From a bacterium (lineage in GTDB: Archaea > Thermoplasmatota > Thermoplasmata > Lutacidiplasmatales > UBA184), in assembly GCA_021832495.1 (NCBI GenBank), contig JAKBKR010000069.1, forward strand, positions 1 through 8,629: DNA of 8,629 nucleotides, read 5' to 3'. Below are positions 1 to 5,999 of the stretch, piece by piece; position 1 is the first letter of the stretch, and each line of letters starts with the position of its first letter. The notes beneath the pieces are model-generated. The model worked only from the letters and a program-made list of their open reading frames with translations. It made no database searches and was not told where the DNA came from. A program made the position numbers and the translations under genes.

Positions 1-290
1 GGGCCGTTCCCTTCCGACGGTACAATCAGGAGACCGCACACAAGAAGGGCATCGGTCCCGGGCGGTATCCCCAAAAGGTCGCAAAAAAGGTCCTCATCGT
101 CCTCGAGAACGCCGAAGCGAACGCGGAGGACGAGGGACTCAATGTGGATGATGCGTACATCAAGGTCGCGGCCGCCTCCAGGGGACGCATCGTGAAGGCC
201 ATCATGCCACGGGCCCAGGGACGCTCCACCCCCTGGAACGAGCAGACCACGAACATCGAGATCGTCCTGGCGGAGCGAGGACAGAGCTGA
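1..290 (+). CDS. rpl22: 50S ribosomal protein L22 (uL22), 3' part
   Basis: Large-subunit protein that lines the peptide exit tunnel and binds 23S rRNA. Only the last 95 codons are in the window; the reading frame begins at base 3 and stops at TGA 288-290. The visible part begins AVPFRRYNQE and contains GPGRYPQKVAKK (residues 18-29 of the fragment), the helix ENAEANAEDEGL (35-46), and the MPRAQGRSTP segment (68-77) that belongs to the tunnel-reaching beta hairpin. All of these match the archaeal/eukaryotic (L17-like) form of L22. Its place directly before S3 is the universal S10-operon order. S3 begins two bases after the stop. The start codon and N-terminus lie outside the window, so the full length is unknown. 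Confidence 0.95.
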   Translation, partial: AVPFRRYNQETAHKKGIGPGRYPQKVAKKVLIVLENAEANAEDEGLNVDDAYIKVAAASRGRIVKAIMPRAQGRSTPWNEQTTNIEIVLAERGQS

Positions 291-292
291 CC

Positions 293-1000
293 ATGGGTTC
301 GGAACGCAAATTCCTCCAGGAGAACATGCGCCGGGTACTGCTCAAGGAGTACTTGGTGGAACAGACGAAACGGGCCGGGTTCGGCGGCGTGACCATCACC
401 CGCACCCCGATGGGAACGCGGGTCACGCTGGTGTGCGAGCGGCCGGGTGTCATCATTGGTCGCCGGGGAGAATACGTACGGGCGCTCACCGAGACGATCG
501 CCAAGGACTTCAAGCTCGACAACCCCCAGATCGAGGTCCAGGAGGAGAAGAAGCCCAACCTGAACGCCCAGTTGATGGCCGAGAAGCTGGCGGTCGCGCT
601 GGAGCGCGGTTGGCATTTCCGCCGGGCCGGCCACTCTACCGTACGGCGCATCATGGAGAGCGGCGCCCGGGGTTGCCAGGTCATCCTCTCGGGCAAGCTC
701 ACTGGGGAGCGGCACCGGACAGAGCGGTTCAAAGCCGGCACCATCAAGTACTGCGGAACGGCGGCGATCTACCTGATGAAGAAGGGATTCTGTCAGGCTC
801 GCCTCAAACCCGGCGTCATCGGTGTGGTCGTATGGATCATGCCGCCGGATGCGAAGATGCCCGATGAGGTCAGTGTGGCGGGAAAGCCGGTCATCGTTGC
901 CCAGCCCCCGGTCCTTCCACCGGAAGAGCCGGAAGTCGAGCCGCTGCCTCCGGCGGCCGAGGACCCGGGTGACGGGGCGCCCACCGAGGAGTTGAAATGA
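293..1000 (+). CDS. rps3: 30S ribosomal protein S3 (uS3)
   Basis: Small-subunit head protein at the mRNA entry channel. The 235-residue product has an N-terminal type II KH domain with the RNA-binding GxxG loop visible as GRRG (residues 56-59, in VIIGRRGEY), then the S3 C-terminal domain (from about 115: GARGCQVILSGKLTGER, 124-140). The ATG at 293 follows the L22 stop by two bases; only a weak GAGG lies upstream (277-280), so re-initiation after L22 is likely. Residues about 205-235 form a Pro/Glu-rich acidic tail (PPEEPEVEPLPP, then EDPGDG) that lies outside the conserved fold. Acidic tails on archaeal S3 are known in some groups. The final GAGGAG (986-991) also forms the ribosome binding site of the L29 gene. 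Confidence 0.97.
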   Translation: MGSERKFLQENMRRVLLKEYLVEQTKRAGFGGVTITRTPMGTRVTLVCERPGVIIGRRGEYVRALTETIAKDFKLDNPQIEVQEEKKPNLNAQLMAEKLAVALERGWHFRRAGHSTVRRIMESGARGCQVILSGKLTGERHRTERFKAGTIKYCGTAAIYLMKKGFCQARLKPGVIGVVVWIMPPDAKMPDEVSVAGKPVIVAQPPVLPPEEPEVEPLPPAAEDPGDGAPTEELK

Positions 1001-1197
1001 GCCTCTTGCGGACCAAGGACCTCCGGGCCCTCTCCGACGAGGACCTCCAGAAGAAGATCGCCGAACTGGAGATGGACCTCTTGCGGGAGCGCGGCGTGGC
1101 CGCCATGGGCGGTGCGCCAGCATCCCCCGGCAAGCTACGCGCGCTCCGGACCAATGTCGCCCGGGCGCTCACGATCCTGCGGGAGAGGCGCCGGTGA
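997..1197 (+). CDS. rpl29: 50S ribosomal protein L29 (uL29)
   Basis: Small helical-hairpin protein near the exit tunnel, part of the docking site for factors such as the signal recognition particle. The 66 residues contain the family pattern: an N-terminal KDLRALSDEDLQKKIAELEMDLLRE helix region (residues 7-31), AAMGGAPASPGKLR (35-48), and the ending ARALTILRERRR. The length is normal for the family. ATG 997 overlaps the S3 stop as ATGA, preceded by GAGGAG at 986-991 with five bases of spacing. In many archaea a SUI1/aIF1 gene follows L29; here the RNase P gene follows at once. Confidence 0.95.
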   Translation: MSLLRTKDLRALSDEDLQKKIAELEMDLLRERGVAAMGGAPASPGKLRALRTNVARALTILRERRR

Positions 1198-1475
1198 GCC
1201 GCACGTACATGGACGAGTTCATCGGGTGCTCCCTCAACGTTACGAAGAGCCCGGGGCTCGCCCAAGTCCCGGTCGTCGGCACGGTGGTCGACGAGACCCG
1301 GAACATGCTCGTCCTTGAGGTCCCCGGACACCCGGGGCTCGTGCACGTGCCCAAGCACGGTCTCGAGGGATTCCTCGGGGACGCTTCGGGGCAAACAGCC
1401 TTTATAGGTGACGCGGTACGGGTGCGCCCGGAGGACCGGATCAAACGGTTCGCCACCCGGAGAGCAAATCGATGA
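1194..1475 (+). CDS. rnp1: RNase P protein component 1 (Rpp29/Pop4 family)
   Basis: Archaeal homologue of eukaryotic Rpp29/Pop4. It has an Sm-like beta-barrel and helps the catalytic RNase P RNA remove 5' leaders from pre-tRNAs. The 93-residue product shows the family hallmarks FIGCSLNV (residues 9-16), GTVVDETRNMLVLE (29-42), VPKHG (52-56) and RPEDRIKR (78-85). The start is GTG 1194, overlapping the L29 stop as GTGA, with GAGG at 1185-1188. The in-frame ATG at residue 6 is a possible alternative start, which would give an 88-residue protein. The segment between VPKHG and RPEDRIKR is shorter and more Gly/Ala-rich than I expect for this family, but the motifs on both sides are intact. Its position between L29 and S17 is the classical archaeal location. 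Confidence 0.93.
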   Translation: MSRTYMDEFIGCSLNVTKSPGLAQVPVVGTVVDETRNMLVLEVPGHPGLVHVPKHGLEGFLGDASGQTAFIGDAVRVRPEDRIKRFATRRANR

Positions 1476-1861
1476 CCACCAAAACCCGATCCGCAAAGGC
1501 CCGCGACACGGGCCTCGATGTGCGTCTCCCGAAGGAGACCTGCACGGACCCGAAGTGTCCGTTCCACGGACACATTAAGGTGCGCGGGCAGACGATCGAG
1601 GGTGTGGTCGTCTCGACCAAGATGCAGGGGACCGTCGTCGTCGAGCGGACCCTCCTCCACTACGTCCCCAAGTATGAGCGCTACGAGAAGCGCAAGAGCC
1701 GTTACATGGTCCATGCCCCCCCCTGCCTCAAGATCACCGAAGGAAAGCGCGTGCGCATGGCGGAGACCCGACCGCTCGCGAAGAACGTCAGCTTCGTGCT
1801 CGTGGAGAACCTGGGCGAGGTCTCCCTCCCGGTGAAAGGGGAGGAGGAGGTCAAATCGTGA
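1472..1861 (+). CDS. rps17: 30S ribosomal protein S17 (uS17)
   Basis: Primary 16S rRNA-binding protein with an OB fold, needed early in small-subunit assembly. The product has 129 residues. The archaeal/eukaryotic (S11-like) N-terminal signature CTDPKCPFHG spans residues 24-33. It is followed by the core VRGQTIEGVVVSTKMQGTVVVER (37-59), VPKYERYEKRKSR (65-77) and AETRPLAKNVSFV (96-108). It is about 15-20 residues longer than many archaeal S17 proteins; the excess is an acidic C-terminal tail ending GEEEVKS. ATG 1472 overlaps the rnp1 stop (ATGA), with GGAGAG at 1459-1464. The GAGGAGGAGG encoding the tail doubles as the ribosome binding site for L14. Confidence 0.96.
   Translation: MTTKTRSAKARDTGLDVRLPKETCTDPKCPFHGHIKVRGQTIEGVVVSTKMQGTVVVERTLLHYVPKYERYEKRKSRYMVHAPPCLKITEGKRVRMAETRPLAKNVSFVLVENLGEVSLPVKGEEEVKS
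1841..1860 (+). promoter_or_regulatory. Strong ribosome binding site for GTG-started L14
   Basis: GAGGAGGAGG at 1841-1850 lies seven bases before GTG 1858-1860. This matches the anti-Shine-Dalgarno consensus very well and decides the non-ATG start of L14. The next in-frame ATG lies far inside the conserved protein. The same bases encode Glu-Glu-Glu-Val near the end of S17. Confidence 0.75.
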
Positions 1862-2256
1862 AGGGGATCGCGGGACGCCGGTCACGGGCCCTGCCGAAGG
1901 GAGCCCGGCTCGAGTGCGTGGATAACACGGGGGCGAAGGTCATTGAGATCATCGCCGTGAGCAACTGGCACGGCCATCACCGCCGGTACCCGAAGGCGGG
2001 CGTCGGCGACCTCGTGGTGGCGTCGGTCAAGAAGGGGACGCCCGAGATGCGCAAGCAGGTGGTCTACGCGATCATCGTCCGGCAGAAGTTCCCGATGCTG
2101 CGAGCCGATGGTACCCACGTCATGTTCGAAGACAACGCCGCGGTGCTCGCGACCGACACGGGCGAGGTCAAGGGGTCCCACATCAAGGGACCCGTGGCGA
2201 AAGAGGCGGCGGAACGGTGGCCCCGGGTGGCCGCCATCTCGTCGATGATACTTTAG
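1858..2256 (+). CDS. rpl14: 50S ribosomal protein L14 (uL14)
   Basis: Beta-barrel protein on the subunit interface that binds 23S rRNA and contributes to intersubunit contacts. The 132 residues match the archaeal/eukaryotic (L23-like) form: GARLECVDNTGAKVIEIIAV (residues 15-34), GDLVVASVKKGTPEMRKQV (50-68), AIIVRQK (71-77), FEDNAAVL (90-97) and the ending GPVAKEAAERWPRVA. The start is GTG, overlapping the S17 stop as GTGA. The stop TAG (2254-2256) is embedded in the AGGAGG (2255-2260) that serves the next gene, so termination on L14 and initiation on L24 are tightly linked. Confidence 0.96.
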   Translation: MKGIAGRRSRALPKGARLECVDNTGAKVIEIIAVSNWHGHHRRYPKAGVGDLVVASVKKGTPEMRKQVVYAIIVRQKFPMLRADGTHVMFEDNAAVLATDTGEVKGSHIKGPVAKEAAERWPRVAAISSMIL

Positions 2257-2265
2257 GAGGCATTC

Positions 2266-2730
2266 ATGACGGTACATTCCTCTCTACCCCGCAAGCAACG
2301 GAAAGCGCTCTACACAGCCCACCAGACCGCTCGTCGGCGCCACTTGGCGTTGTCGCTCTCCCGCGAGCTCCGCTCTCGGTACGGCCGGCGGAGGATCACC
2401 GTGAAGAAAGGGGACACCGTGCGCGTGATGAGCGGTTCGTTCGTGGGCCGTGAAGAACGCGTCACCAAGGTGGACTACCGGGATTACTCCTTGGTCCTCG
2501 ACAACATCACGGTCAAGAAGGCGGATGGAAAGATGAAGAAGCTCCCCATCTCCCCCCATCATCTGATGATCACGAAGCTCGACCTTGCAGATCCCTGGCG
2601 ACGGCGCATCCTGAAGGCGCCCGCAGAAGACGCGGCGGCCTCTGCTCCCGAACCCGCATCAGATGCGGAGACGGAGGAGGGTCCGGCACCCGCAACCTCA
2701 AGCGCCGAGCCGGAGGAGGAAGAACCATGA
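2266..2730 (+). CDS. rpl24: 50S ribosomal protein L24 (uL24)
   Basis: Assembly-initiating protein that binds 23S rRNA domain I near the exit tunnel. The archaeal N-terminal extension PRKQRKALYTAHQTARRR is at residues 8-25, and LSRELRSRYGRRRITVKKGDTV spans 31-52. The KOW region is at about 46-70, and KKADGK and LPISPHHLMITKLDL follow (93-107). Two oddities stand out. First, the KOW segment reads GREERV (61-66), where the usual archaeal sequence is G-x-E-G-K-V, so the invariant glycine is replaced by Glu64. Second, residues about 118-154 form a low-complexity Ala/Pro/Glu tail ending EPEEEEP. ATG 2266 is preceded by AGGAGG at 2255-2260 with five bases of spacing. The product has 154 residues; without the tail it matches the usual archaeal length. 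Confidence 0.95.
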   Translation: MTVHSSLPRKQRKALYTAHQTARRRHLALSLSRELRSRYGRRRITVKKGDTVRVMSGSFVGREERVTKVDYRDYSLVLDNITVKKADGKMKKLPISPHHLMITKLDLADPWRRRILKAPAEDAAASAPEPASDAETEEGPAPATSSAEPEEEEP

Positions 2731-3443
2731 CGTTCCGGTTGAAGCGACGTGCTGCCCCCAAGAACTGGCCGATCCACCATAAGGGGACCAAATGGATCCA
2801 GCGACCTGCCCCAGGGCCACATGCCTTTGAGGAAAGCCTCGCTCTATCCCTCGTTTTACGCGATGTGCTTCAGTTGGCGCACAGTGCCCGCGAAGCCCAG
2901 AAGCTCCTGCGGGAGGGCAAGGTCTGGGTCGACGGGAAGGTGGTCAAGGACCCCGCCCGGGGGATCGGTCTCATGGACGTACTCTCCCTGGGGGCGCCTC
3001 CGACGCAACACTTCCGGGTGCTCAAGAACCGCCTCGGGAAGCTCGCCATCCATCCGATCCCTGCGGAAGAATCCAAGTTCAAACTGGCCCGGATCCGGTT
3101 CAAGCACACGGTCCCGGGGGGCAAGGTTGCCTTGACGCTGCACGACGGGCGCAACATCTTGGTCGCTGCCAGCTCTCCCTATAAGGTGGGGGACACCCTA
3201 CGCCTCGATCTTCCCGGTCAGAAGGTGGCCTCCCGGCTCGCCCTTACCCCCGGCATGCTGGCGTACGTTTCTGGCGGAAGCCATGTCGGCGAGGTGGCCC
3301 ATGTCGACCGGGTCGAGGTGATCCCCTCGAGCGAGCCCAACCGGGTCCATTTCAAGGAGGGATTCTCCACGGTCAAACCCTACGCCTTCATCGTCGGCGA
3401 GGCGACACCGCTCATCTCCCTGCTCGAAGGAGTGGCGAAATGA
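2727..3443 (+). CDS. rps4e: 30S ribosomal protein S4e (eS4)
   Basis: Archaeal/eukaryotic-specific small-subunit protein. At 238 residues it has the normal family length. It opens with KRRAAPKNWPIHHKGTKW (residues 6-23), the basic N-terminal segment typical of eS4. An S4-like RNA-binding domain follows at about 40-90 (LREGKVWVDGKVVKD, 61-75), then the central beta domain (RIRFKHTVPGGKVALTLHDGRN). A C-terminal KOW-type region lies around residues 180-205 (YVSGGSHVGEVAHVDRVEV). ATG 2727 overlaps the L24 stop as ATGA. GGAGGAGGA at 2712-2720, inside the coding sequence for the L24 Glu tail, is its ribosome binding site. The position between L24 and L5 is typical of archaeal spc clusters and absent in bacteria. 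Confidence 0.96.
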   Translation: MTFRLKRRAAPKNWPIHHKGTKWIQRPAPGPHAFEESLALSLVLRDVLQLAHSAREAQKLLREGKVWVDGKVVKDPARGIGLMDVLSLGAPPTQHFRVLKNRLGKLAIHPIPAEESKFKLARIRFKHTVPGGKVALTLHDGRNILVAASSPYKVGDTLRLDLPGQKVASRLALTPGMLAYVSGGSHVGEVAHVDRVEVIPSSEPNRVHFKEGFSTVKPYAFIVGEATPLISLLEGVAK

Positions 3444-3964
3444 CCGACGGGACGAATCCCATGCGGGCGGTCAAGGTCCACAAGATCGTGGTGAACATCG
3501 GCGTCGGGAAGTCTGGCGAGCCGCTTGCCAAGGCGCACAAGGTGCTCCAGATGGTGACGGGCCAGAAGAGCGTCGCAACGAAGGCGCACCGCACGAACCG
3601 GGACCTGGGTGTGCGTGAGGGGCAGGAGATTGGCGCCAAGGTAACCCTGCGGGGGGCCCGGGCGATGGAATTCCTCCAAAAGGCGCTCGGCACCCGGGAG
3701 AACCAGATGAGCCGGGCGGGCATCGACCGGGACGGGAACTTCGCCTTTGGCATTCCCGATTACACGGACTTTCCCGGTTTCAAGTACGATCCGGCCATCG
3801 GCATCTATGGCATGGACATCTGTGTCGAGGTCGGTCGGAGAGGGGGAAGGTCGGTCCGTCACCGGAGTCGGAGTCCCCGACCGTTGGCTCGAAGCGCCCG
3901 GGTCCTTCCCGAGGAGACGGCGAGCTTCCTCGAGAAGACCCTGGGGGTCAAATTTGTGGAGTAG
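3440..3964 (+). CDS. rpl5: 50S ribosomal protein L5 (uL5)
   Basis: 5S rRNA-binding protein of the central protuberance that contacts P-site tRNA and the small-subunit head. The 174 residues show VHKIVVNIGVGKSGEPL (13-29), GQKSVATKAHRTNRDLGVRE (41-60), IGAKVTLRG (64-72), and FGIPDYTDFPGFKYDPAIGIYGMD (103-126); this is the archaeal/eukaryotic L11-like form. The basic C-terminal segment contains RHRSRSPRP (140-148), more serine-rich than the plain Arg/Lys run I know from other archaea. ATG 3440 overlaps the S4e stop as ATGA, with AAGGAG at 3427-3432. S14 starts 12 bases after the stop. Confidence 0.96.
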   Translation: MTDGTNPMRAVKVHKIVVNIGVGKSGEPLAKAHKVLQMVTGQKSVATKAHRTNRDLGVREGQEIGAKVTLRGARAMEFLQKALGTRENQMSRAGIDRDGNFAFGIPDYTDFPGFKYDPAIGIYGMDICVEVGRRGGRSVRHRSRSPRPLARSARVLPEETASFLEKTLGVKFVE

Positions 3965-3976
3965 GGGGAAGAAGCG

Positions 3977-4123
3977 ATGAAGCCCAAGAAGCTGTTCGGA
4001 CGGAAGGTCGGTTGCCTGCGCTGCGGGCGCAAGCGGGGGATCGTGCGGCGGTACAACCTTCACGTTTGCCGCCAATGTTTCCGGGAGATCGCCATGGACC
4101 TCGGGTTCCACAAGTACGATTAA
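3977..4123 (+). CDS. rps14: 30S ribosomal protein S14, zinc-binding type (uS14)
   Basis: Small-subunit head protein, here a short zinc-ribbon form of 48 residues. The four zinc ligands are C13, C16, C31 and C34 (CLRC and CRQC, 14 residues between the pairs). The C-terminus FREIAMDLGFHKYD matches the archaeal/eukaryotic (S29-like) ending, where FRE-A--LGF-KY is conserved. At 48 residues it is at the short end for archaeal S14 (usually about 50-56), with a trimmed N-terminus that begins directly with basic residues. ATG 3977 is preceded by GGGGGAAG (3963-3970). The gene sits between L5 and S8 as in nearly all spc clusters, which supports the call despite its small size. Confidence 0.95.
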   Translation: MKPKKLFGRKVGCLRCGRKRGIVRRYNLHVCRQCFREIAMDLGFHKYD

Positions 4124-4139
4124 GGAAGGTGGAGGAACG

Positions 4140-4526
4140 ATGCAGGATGTTTTGAACGATGCCTTGGTGAAGATCCGGAACGCAGATTCTTCCGGAGTGC
4201 CCGAGGTCCGGATCGCGCCGGTGTCCAACACGGTCGGCGCCGTGCTCGGGATCCTGAAGGAGAACGGTTACGTCGGCGAGTTCACCCTCGAAGCGAACGG
4301 GAAGGGTGGGGCCTACCGGGTCTCGCTCGTGCGTCGGATCAACTATTGCGGCGTCATCAAGCCCCGCCTTTCGGTGGGTGTCCGCGACCTCGAACGGTTC
4401 GAGGCTCGTTTCCTACCGGCCCAGGACTTTGGGCTGCTCATCCTCAGTACGAACAGCGGCATCATGACCCAGATGAAGGCGCGGGAGATCGGCGCGGGGG
4501 GACGGCTCATCGCCTATGTCTACTGA
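4140..4526 (+). CDS. rps8: 30S ribosomal protein S8 (uS8)
   Basis: Central organiser of the 16S rRNA platform domain; in bacteria it also represses its own operon by binding spc mRNA. The 128 residues begin MQDVLNDALVKIRNAD, have the N-domain helix VGAVLGILKENGYVGEF (32-48), and end with the C-domain signature STNSGIMTQMKAREIGAGG (103-121), closing with RLIAYVY as in other archaeal S8 proteins. ATG 4140 has a strong GGAGG (4131-4135) four bases upstream. The final codons overlap the L6 gene by 11 bases, the largest overlap in the cluster. Confidence 0.96.
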   Translation: MQDVLNDALVKIRNADSSGVPEVRIAPVSNTVGAVLGILKENGYVGEFTLEANGKGGAYRVSLVRRINYCGVIKPRLSVGVRDLERFEARFLPAQDFGLLILSTNSGIMTQMKAREIGAGGRLIAYVY

Positions 4527-5061
4527 GCACACAACTTCGGTTCCCCTCCCCAAAGGGGTCACGGTAACGCTGAAGGCGGACCAGCTCACGGTCGCCGGAC
4601 CGCTCGGCAAGGTAACGCGGACCTTCCCCGCAGCGGCGATCGCCCTCAAGGTCTCAGGGGATTCCGCGATGTTGACGCTCACCTTGCCCGCCCGCCGGAA
4701 GACCCTGGCCATCCTCGCGACCTGGGAACACCACGTGAAGAACATGGTCCTCGGGGTCACGAAAGGCTTCGTGGCGCAGGCAAAGATGGTCTCCGCCCAC
4801 TTCCCGATGAAGGTCTACGAGAAGGAAGGGCACGTGATCATCGAGAACTTCCTTGGGGAGAAGTTCCCTCGGCGCTCGCCCTTGGTCGGCACGACGAAGG
4901 TCGAGGTCGCGGGGGAGGTCCTGAAGTTCACCGGGATCGACATCGAGGCCGTCGGCCAGTCCGTGGCCAATATGGAGAAGACAACCCACATTCGTAACTA
5001 CGACCCACGCGTGTTCCAGGACGGCATCTATATCACCGAGAAGGCTCGGCCTGAGGAGTGA
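4516..5061 (+). CDS. rpl6: 50S ribosomal protein L6 (uL6)
   Basis: Protein at the base of the stalk near the sarcin-ricin loop, where it supports translation-factor binding. The 181 residues form two tandem L6 domains. The first holds LPKGVTVTLKADQLTVAGPLG (11-31) and HVKNMVLGVTKGF (73-85). The second holds VIIENFLGEKFPRR (107-120) and the archaeal signature VGQSVANMEKTTHIRNYDPR (146-165), ending with FQDGIYITEK. ATG 4516 lies inside the last codons of S8. No later in-frame ATG or GTG occurs before the conserved region, so this start is nearly forced. Only a modest G-rich stretch (about 4497-4502) precedes it, suggesting translation coupled to S8. Confidence 0.95.
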   Translation: MSTEHTTSVPLPKGVTVTLKADQLTVAGPLGKVTRTFPAAAIALKVSGDSAMLTLTLPARRKTLAILATWEHHVKNMVLGVTKGFVAQAKMVSAHFPMKVYEKEGHVIIENFLGEKFPRRSPLVGTTKVEVAGEVLKFTGIDIEAVGQSVANMEKTTHIRNYDPRVFQDGIYITEKARPEE

Positions 5062-5069
5062 GGACGATG
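5053..5069 (+). promoter_or_regulatory. Ribosome binding site deciding the L32e start
   Basis: GAGGAG (5053-5058) and TGAGGA (5059-5064) precede two in-frame candidates, GTG 5058 and ATG 5067. GTG 5058 would lie inside the purine-rich site, whereas ATG 5067 has GAGGAG at eight bases of spacing. I therefore choose ATG 5067, five bases after the L6 stop. Confidence 0.55.
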
Positions 5070-5543
5070 GCAGAGAAGAAGGCAAAGGAGACGAAGGAGG
5101 AGGACACGCAGAAGCGGCGTCCCACGCTCACCGCTGAAGAGGTCCGGCTCATGGCCGTGCGCCGGGCCGTCCGGTCCCGTCACCCCCTGTTCGTGCGCCA
5201 GCACGCCCACCGTTACTGGCGGATCGGCCGATGGGGGTCTTGGCGGCGTCCGCGCGGGATGCAGTCGAAGCAGCGGCGACATTACGGTTATCGTTCGGAG
5301 GTCGTCTCCATCGGGTACGGTACGCCCGCCCAGACCCGAGGCCGGACCGCCCTCGGATTCGTCCCGGTGGTCATCCATCATCCGGGAGAGATGGAGGAGC
5401 TCGAGCCGACCCGTCACCTCGTGATCATCGGTCGCAGCGTGGGCACCAAGAAGCGTCTCGGGCTCGAAGAGTCCGCCCGCAAGAAGGGCTTCCGGATCGC
5501 CAACCCCTTGGCCCGAGGCGGTGGCGGAGGAGGGGAAGAATGA
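5067..5543 (+). CDS. rpl32e: 50S ribosomal protein L32e (eL32)
   Basis: Archaeal/eukaryotic-specific large-subunit protein. With the ATG 5067 start it has 158 residues; a GTG at 5058 would add three. A charged Lys/Glu N-terminal extension (residues 1-20) precedes the conserved core: RHPLFVRQHAHRYWRI (38-53), WRRPRGMQSKQRRHYGYRSE (59-78), VSIGYGTP (80-87), and RHLVIIGRSVGTKKR (116-130), the latter resembling the family H--I-I---VG-KKR pattern. It ends with a glycine run (ARGGGGGGEE, 149-158) encoded by GGTGGCGGAGGAGGGG, whose 3' part is the ribosome binding site of L19e. The L6-L32e-L19e-L18 order is characteristic of Archaea. Confidence 0.95.
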   Translation: MAEKKAKETKEEDTQKRRPTLTAEEVRLMAVRRAVRSRHPLFVRQHAHRYWRIGRWGSWRRPRGMQSKQRRHYGYRSEVVSIGYGTPAQTRGRTALGFVPVVIHHPGEMEELEPTRHLVIIGRSVGTKKRLGLEESARKKGFRIANPLARGGGGGGEE

Positions 5544-5995
5544 CGGACCTTGCCAATCAACGTCGCATGGCGGCCGCGGTCCTGAAGTGCGGTGTCAACC
5601 GGGTCTGGATCGATCCGGAGAGCTCCGTCGACCTCGAAGAAGCGGTCACCCGTTCTGATATCCGACACGCGATCCGGGTAGGGGTCATCGCAGCGAAGCC
5701 GGTGCGCGGGGTCTCCCGTGCCCGCGCAAAGGCCCACGATGAAGAGCTACGCCGGGGGCGCCATCAGGGTCCCAGCTCTCGCAAGGGCACCCCACGGTCT
5801 CGCCTTCCGCGCAAGGACCGGTGGATGAACCTCGTCCGCGCACAGCGCCGGCTGCTTTCACAACTTCGGAGCGACAAGAAGATCACCCCGGCGTCGTACC
5901 GGACCTACTATCGGAAGGTCAAGGGAGGCATGTTCCGTAGCCGGGCCCACCTCGTCTCCAGCCTGAAGCTCGCTAGCCTCCTCAAGGAGAGCTGA
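5540..5995 (+). CDS. rpl19e: 50S ribosomal protein L19e (eL19)
   Basis: Archaeal/eukaryotic-specific protein with a long basic helix; it contributes an intersubunit bridge. The reading frame is open as far upstream as 5231, but homology starts at ATG 5540, which overlaps the L32e stop as ATGA and follows GGAGGAGGGG (5526-5535). The 151-residue product (normal archaeal length) starts TDLANQRRMAAAVLKCGVNRVWIDP (2-26). It continues with DLEEAVTRSDIRHAIRVGVI (31-50) and the flexible basic linker GRHQGPSSRKGTPRSR (73-88). It ends with RWMNLVRAQRRLLSQLR (94-110) and SYRTYYRKVKGGMFRSRAHL (119-138), all family hallmarks. Confidence 0.96.
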   Translation: MTDLANQRRMAAAVLKCGVNRVWIDPESSVDLEEAVTRSDIRHAIRVGVIAAKPVRGVSRARAKAHDEELRRGRHQGPSSRKGTPRSRLPRKDRWMNLVRAQRRLLSQLRSDKKITPASYRTYYRKVKGGMFRSRAHLVSSLKLASLLKES

Positions 5996-5999
5996 AATC

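Noticed and set aside
26..1123. Long open frame on the minus strand opposite L22, S3 and L29
   Set aside because: The protein is Arg/Pro/Leu-rich without recognisable motifs and lies antisense to clear ribosomal genes; long antisense frames are expected in GC-rich coding DNA.
3179..3185. TATAAG inside S4e as an internal promoter
   Set aside because: It encodes conserved Tyr-Lys in the S4e core, has no T-rich start, and lies far from any gene start.
3380..4231. 283-codon open frame on the minus strand opposite L5, S14 and S8
   Set aside because: No family resemblance, and it spans three well-identified genes antisense; it is a shadow of third-position GC bias.
5028..5034. CTATATC near the end of L6 as a promoter for L32e
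   Set aside because: The spacing would be acceptable, but the bases encode the conserved DGIYIT end of L6, so the match is explained by protein sequence.
5231..5539. Upstream in-frame extension of L19e
   Set aside because: The frame is open, but this part overlaps L32e, shows no L19e homology and lacks a ribosome binding site; ATG 5540 has both homology and a strong site.
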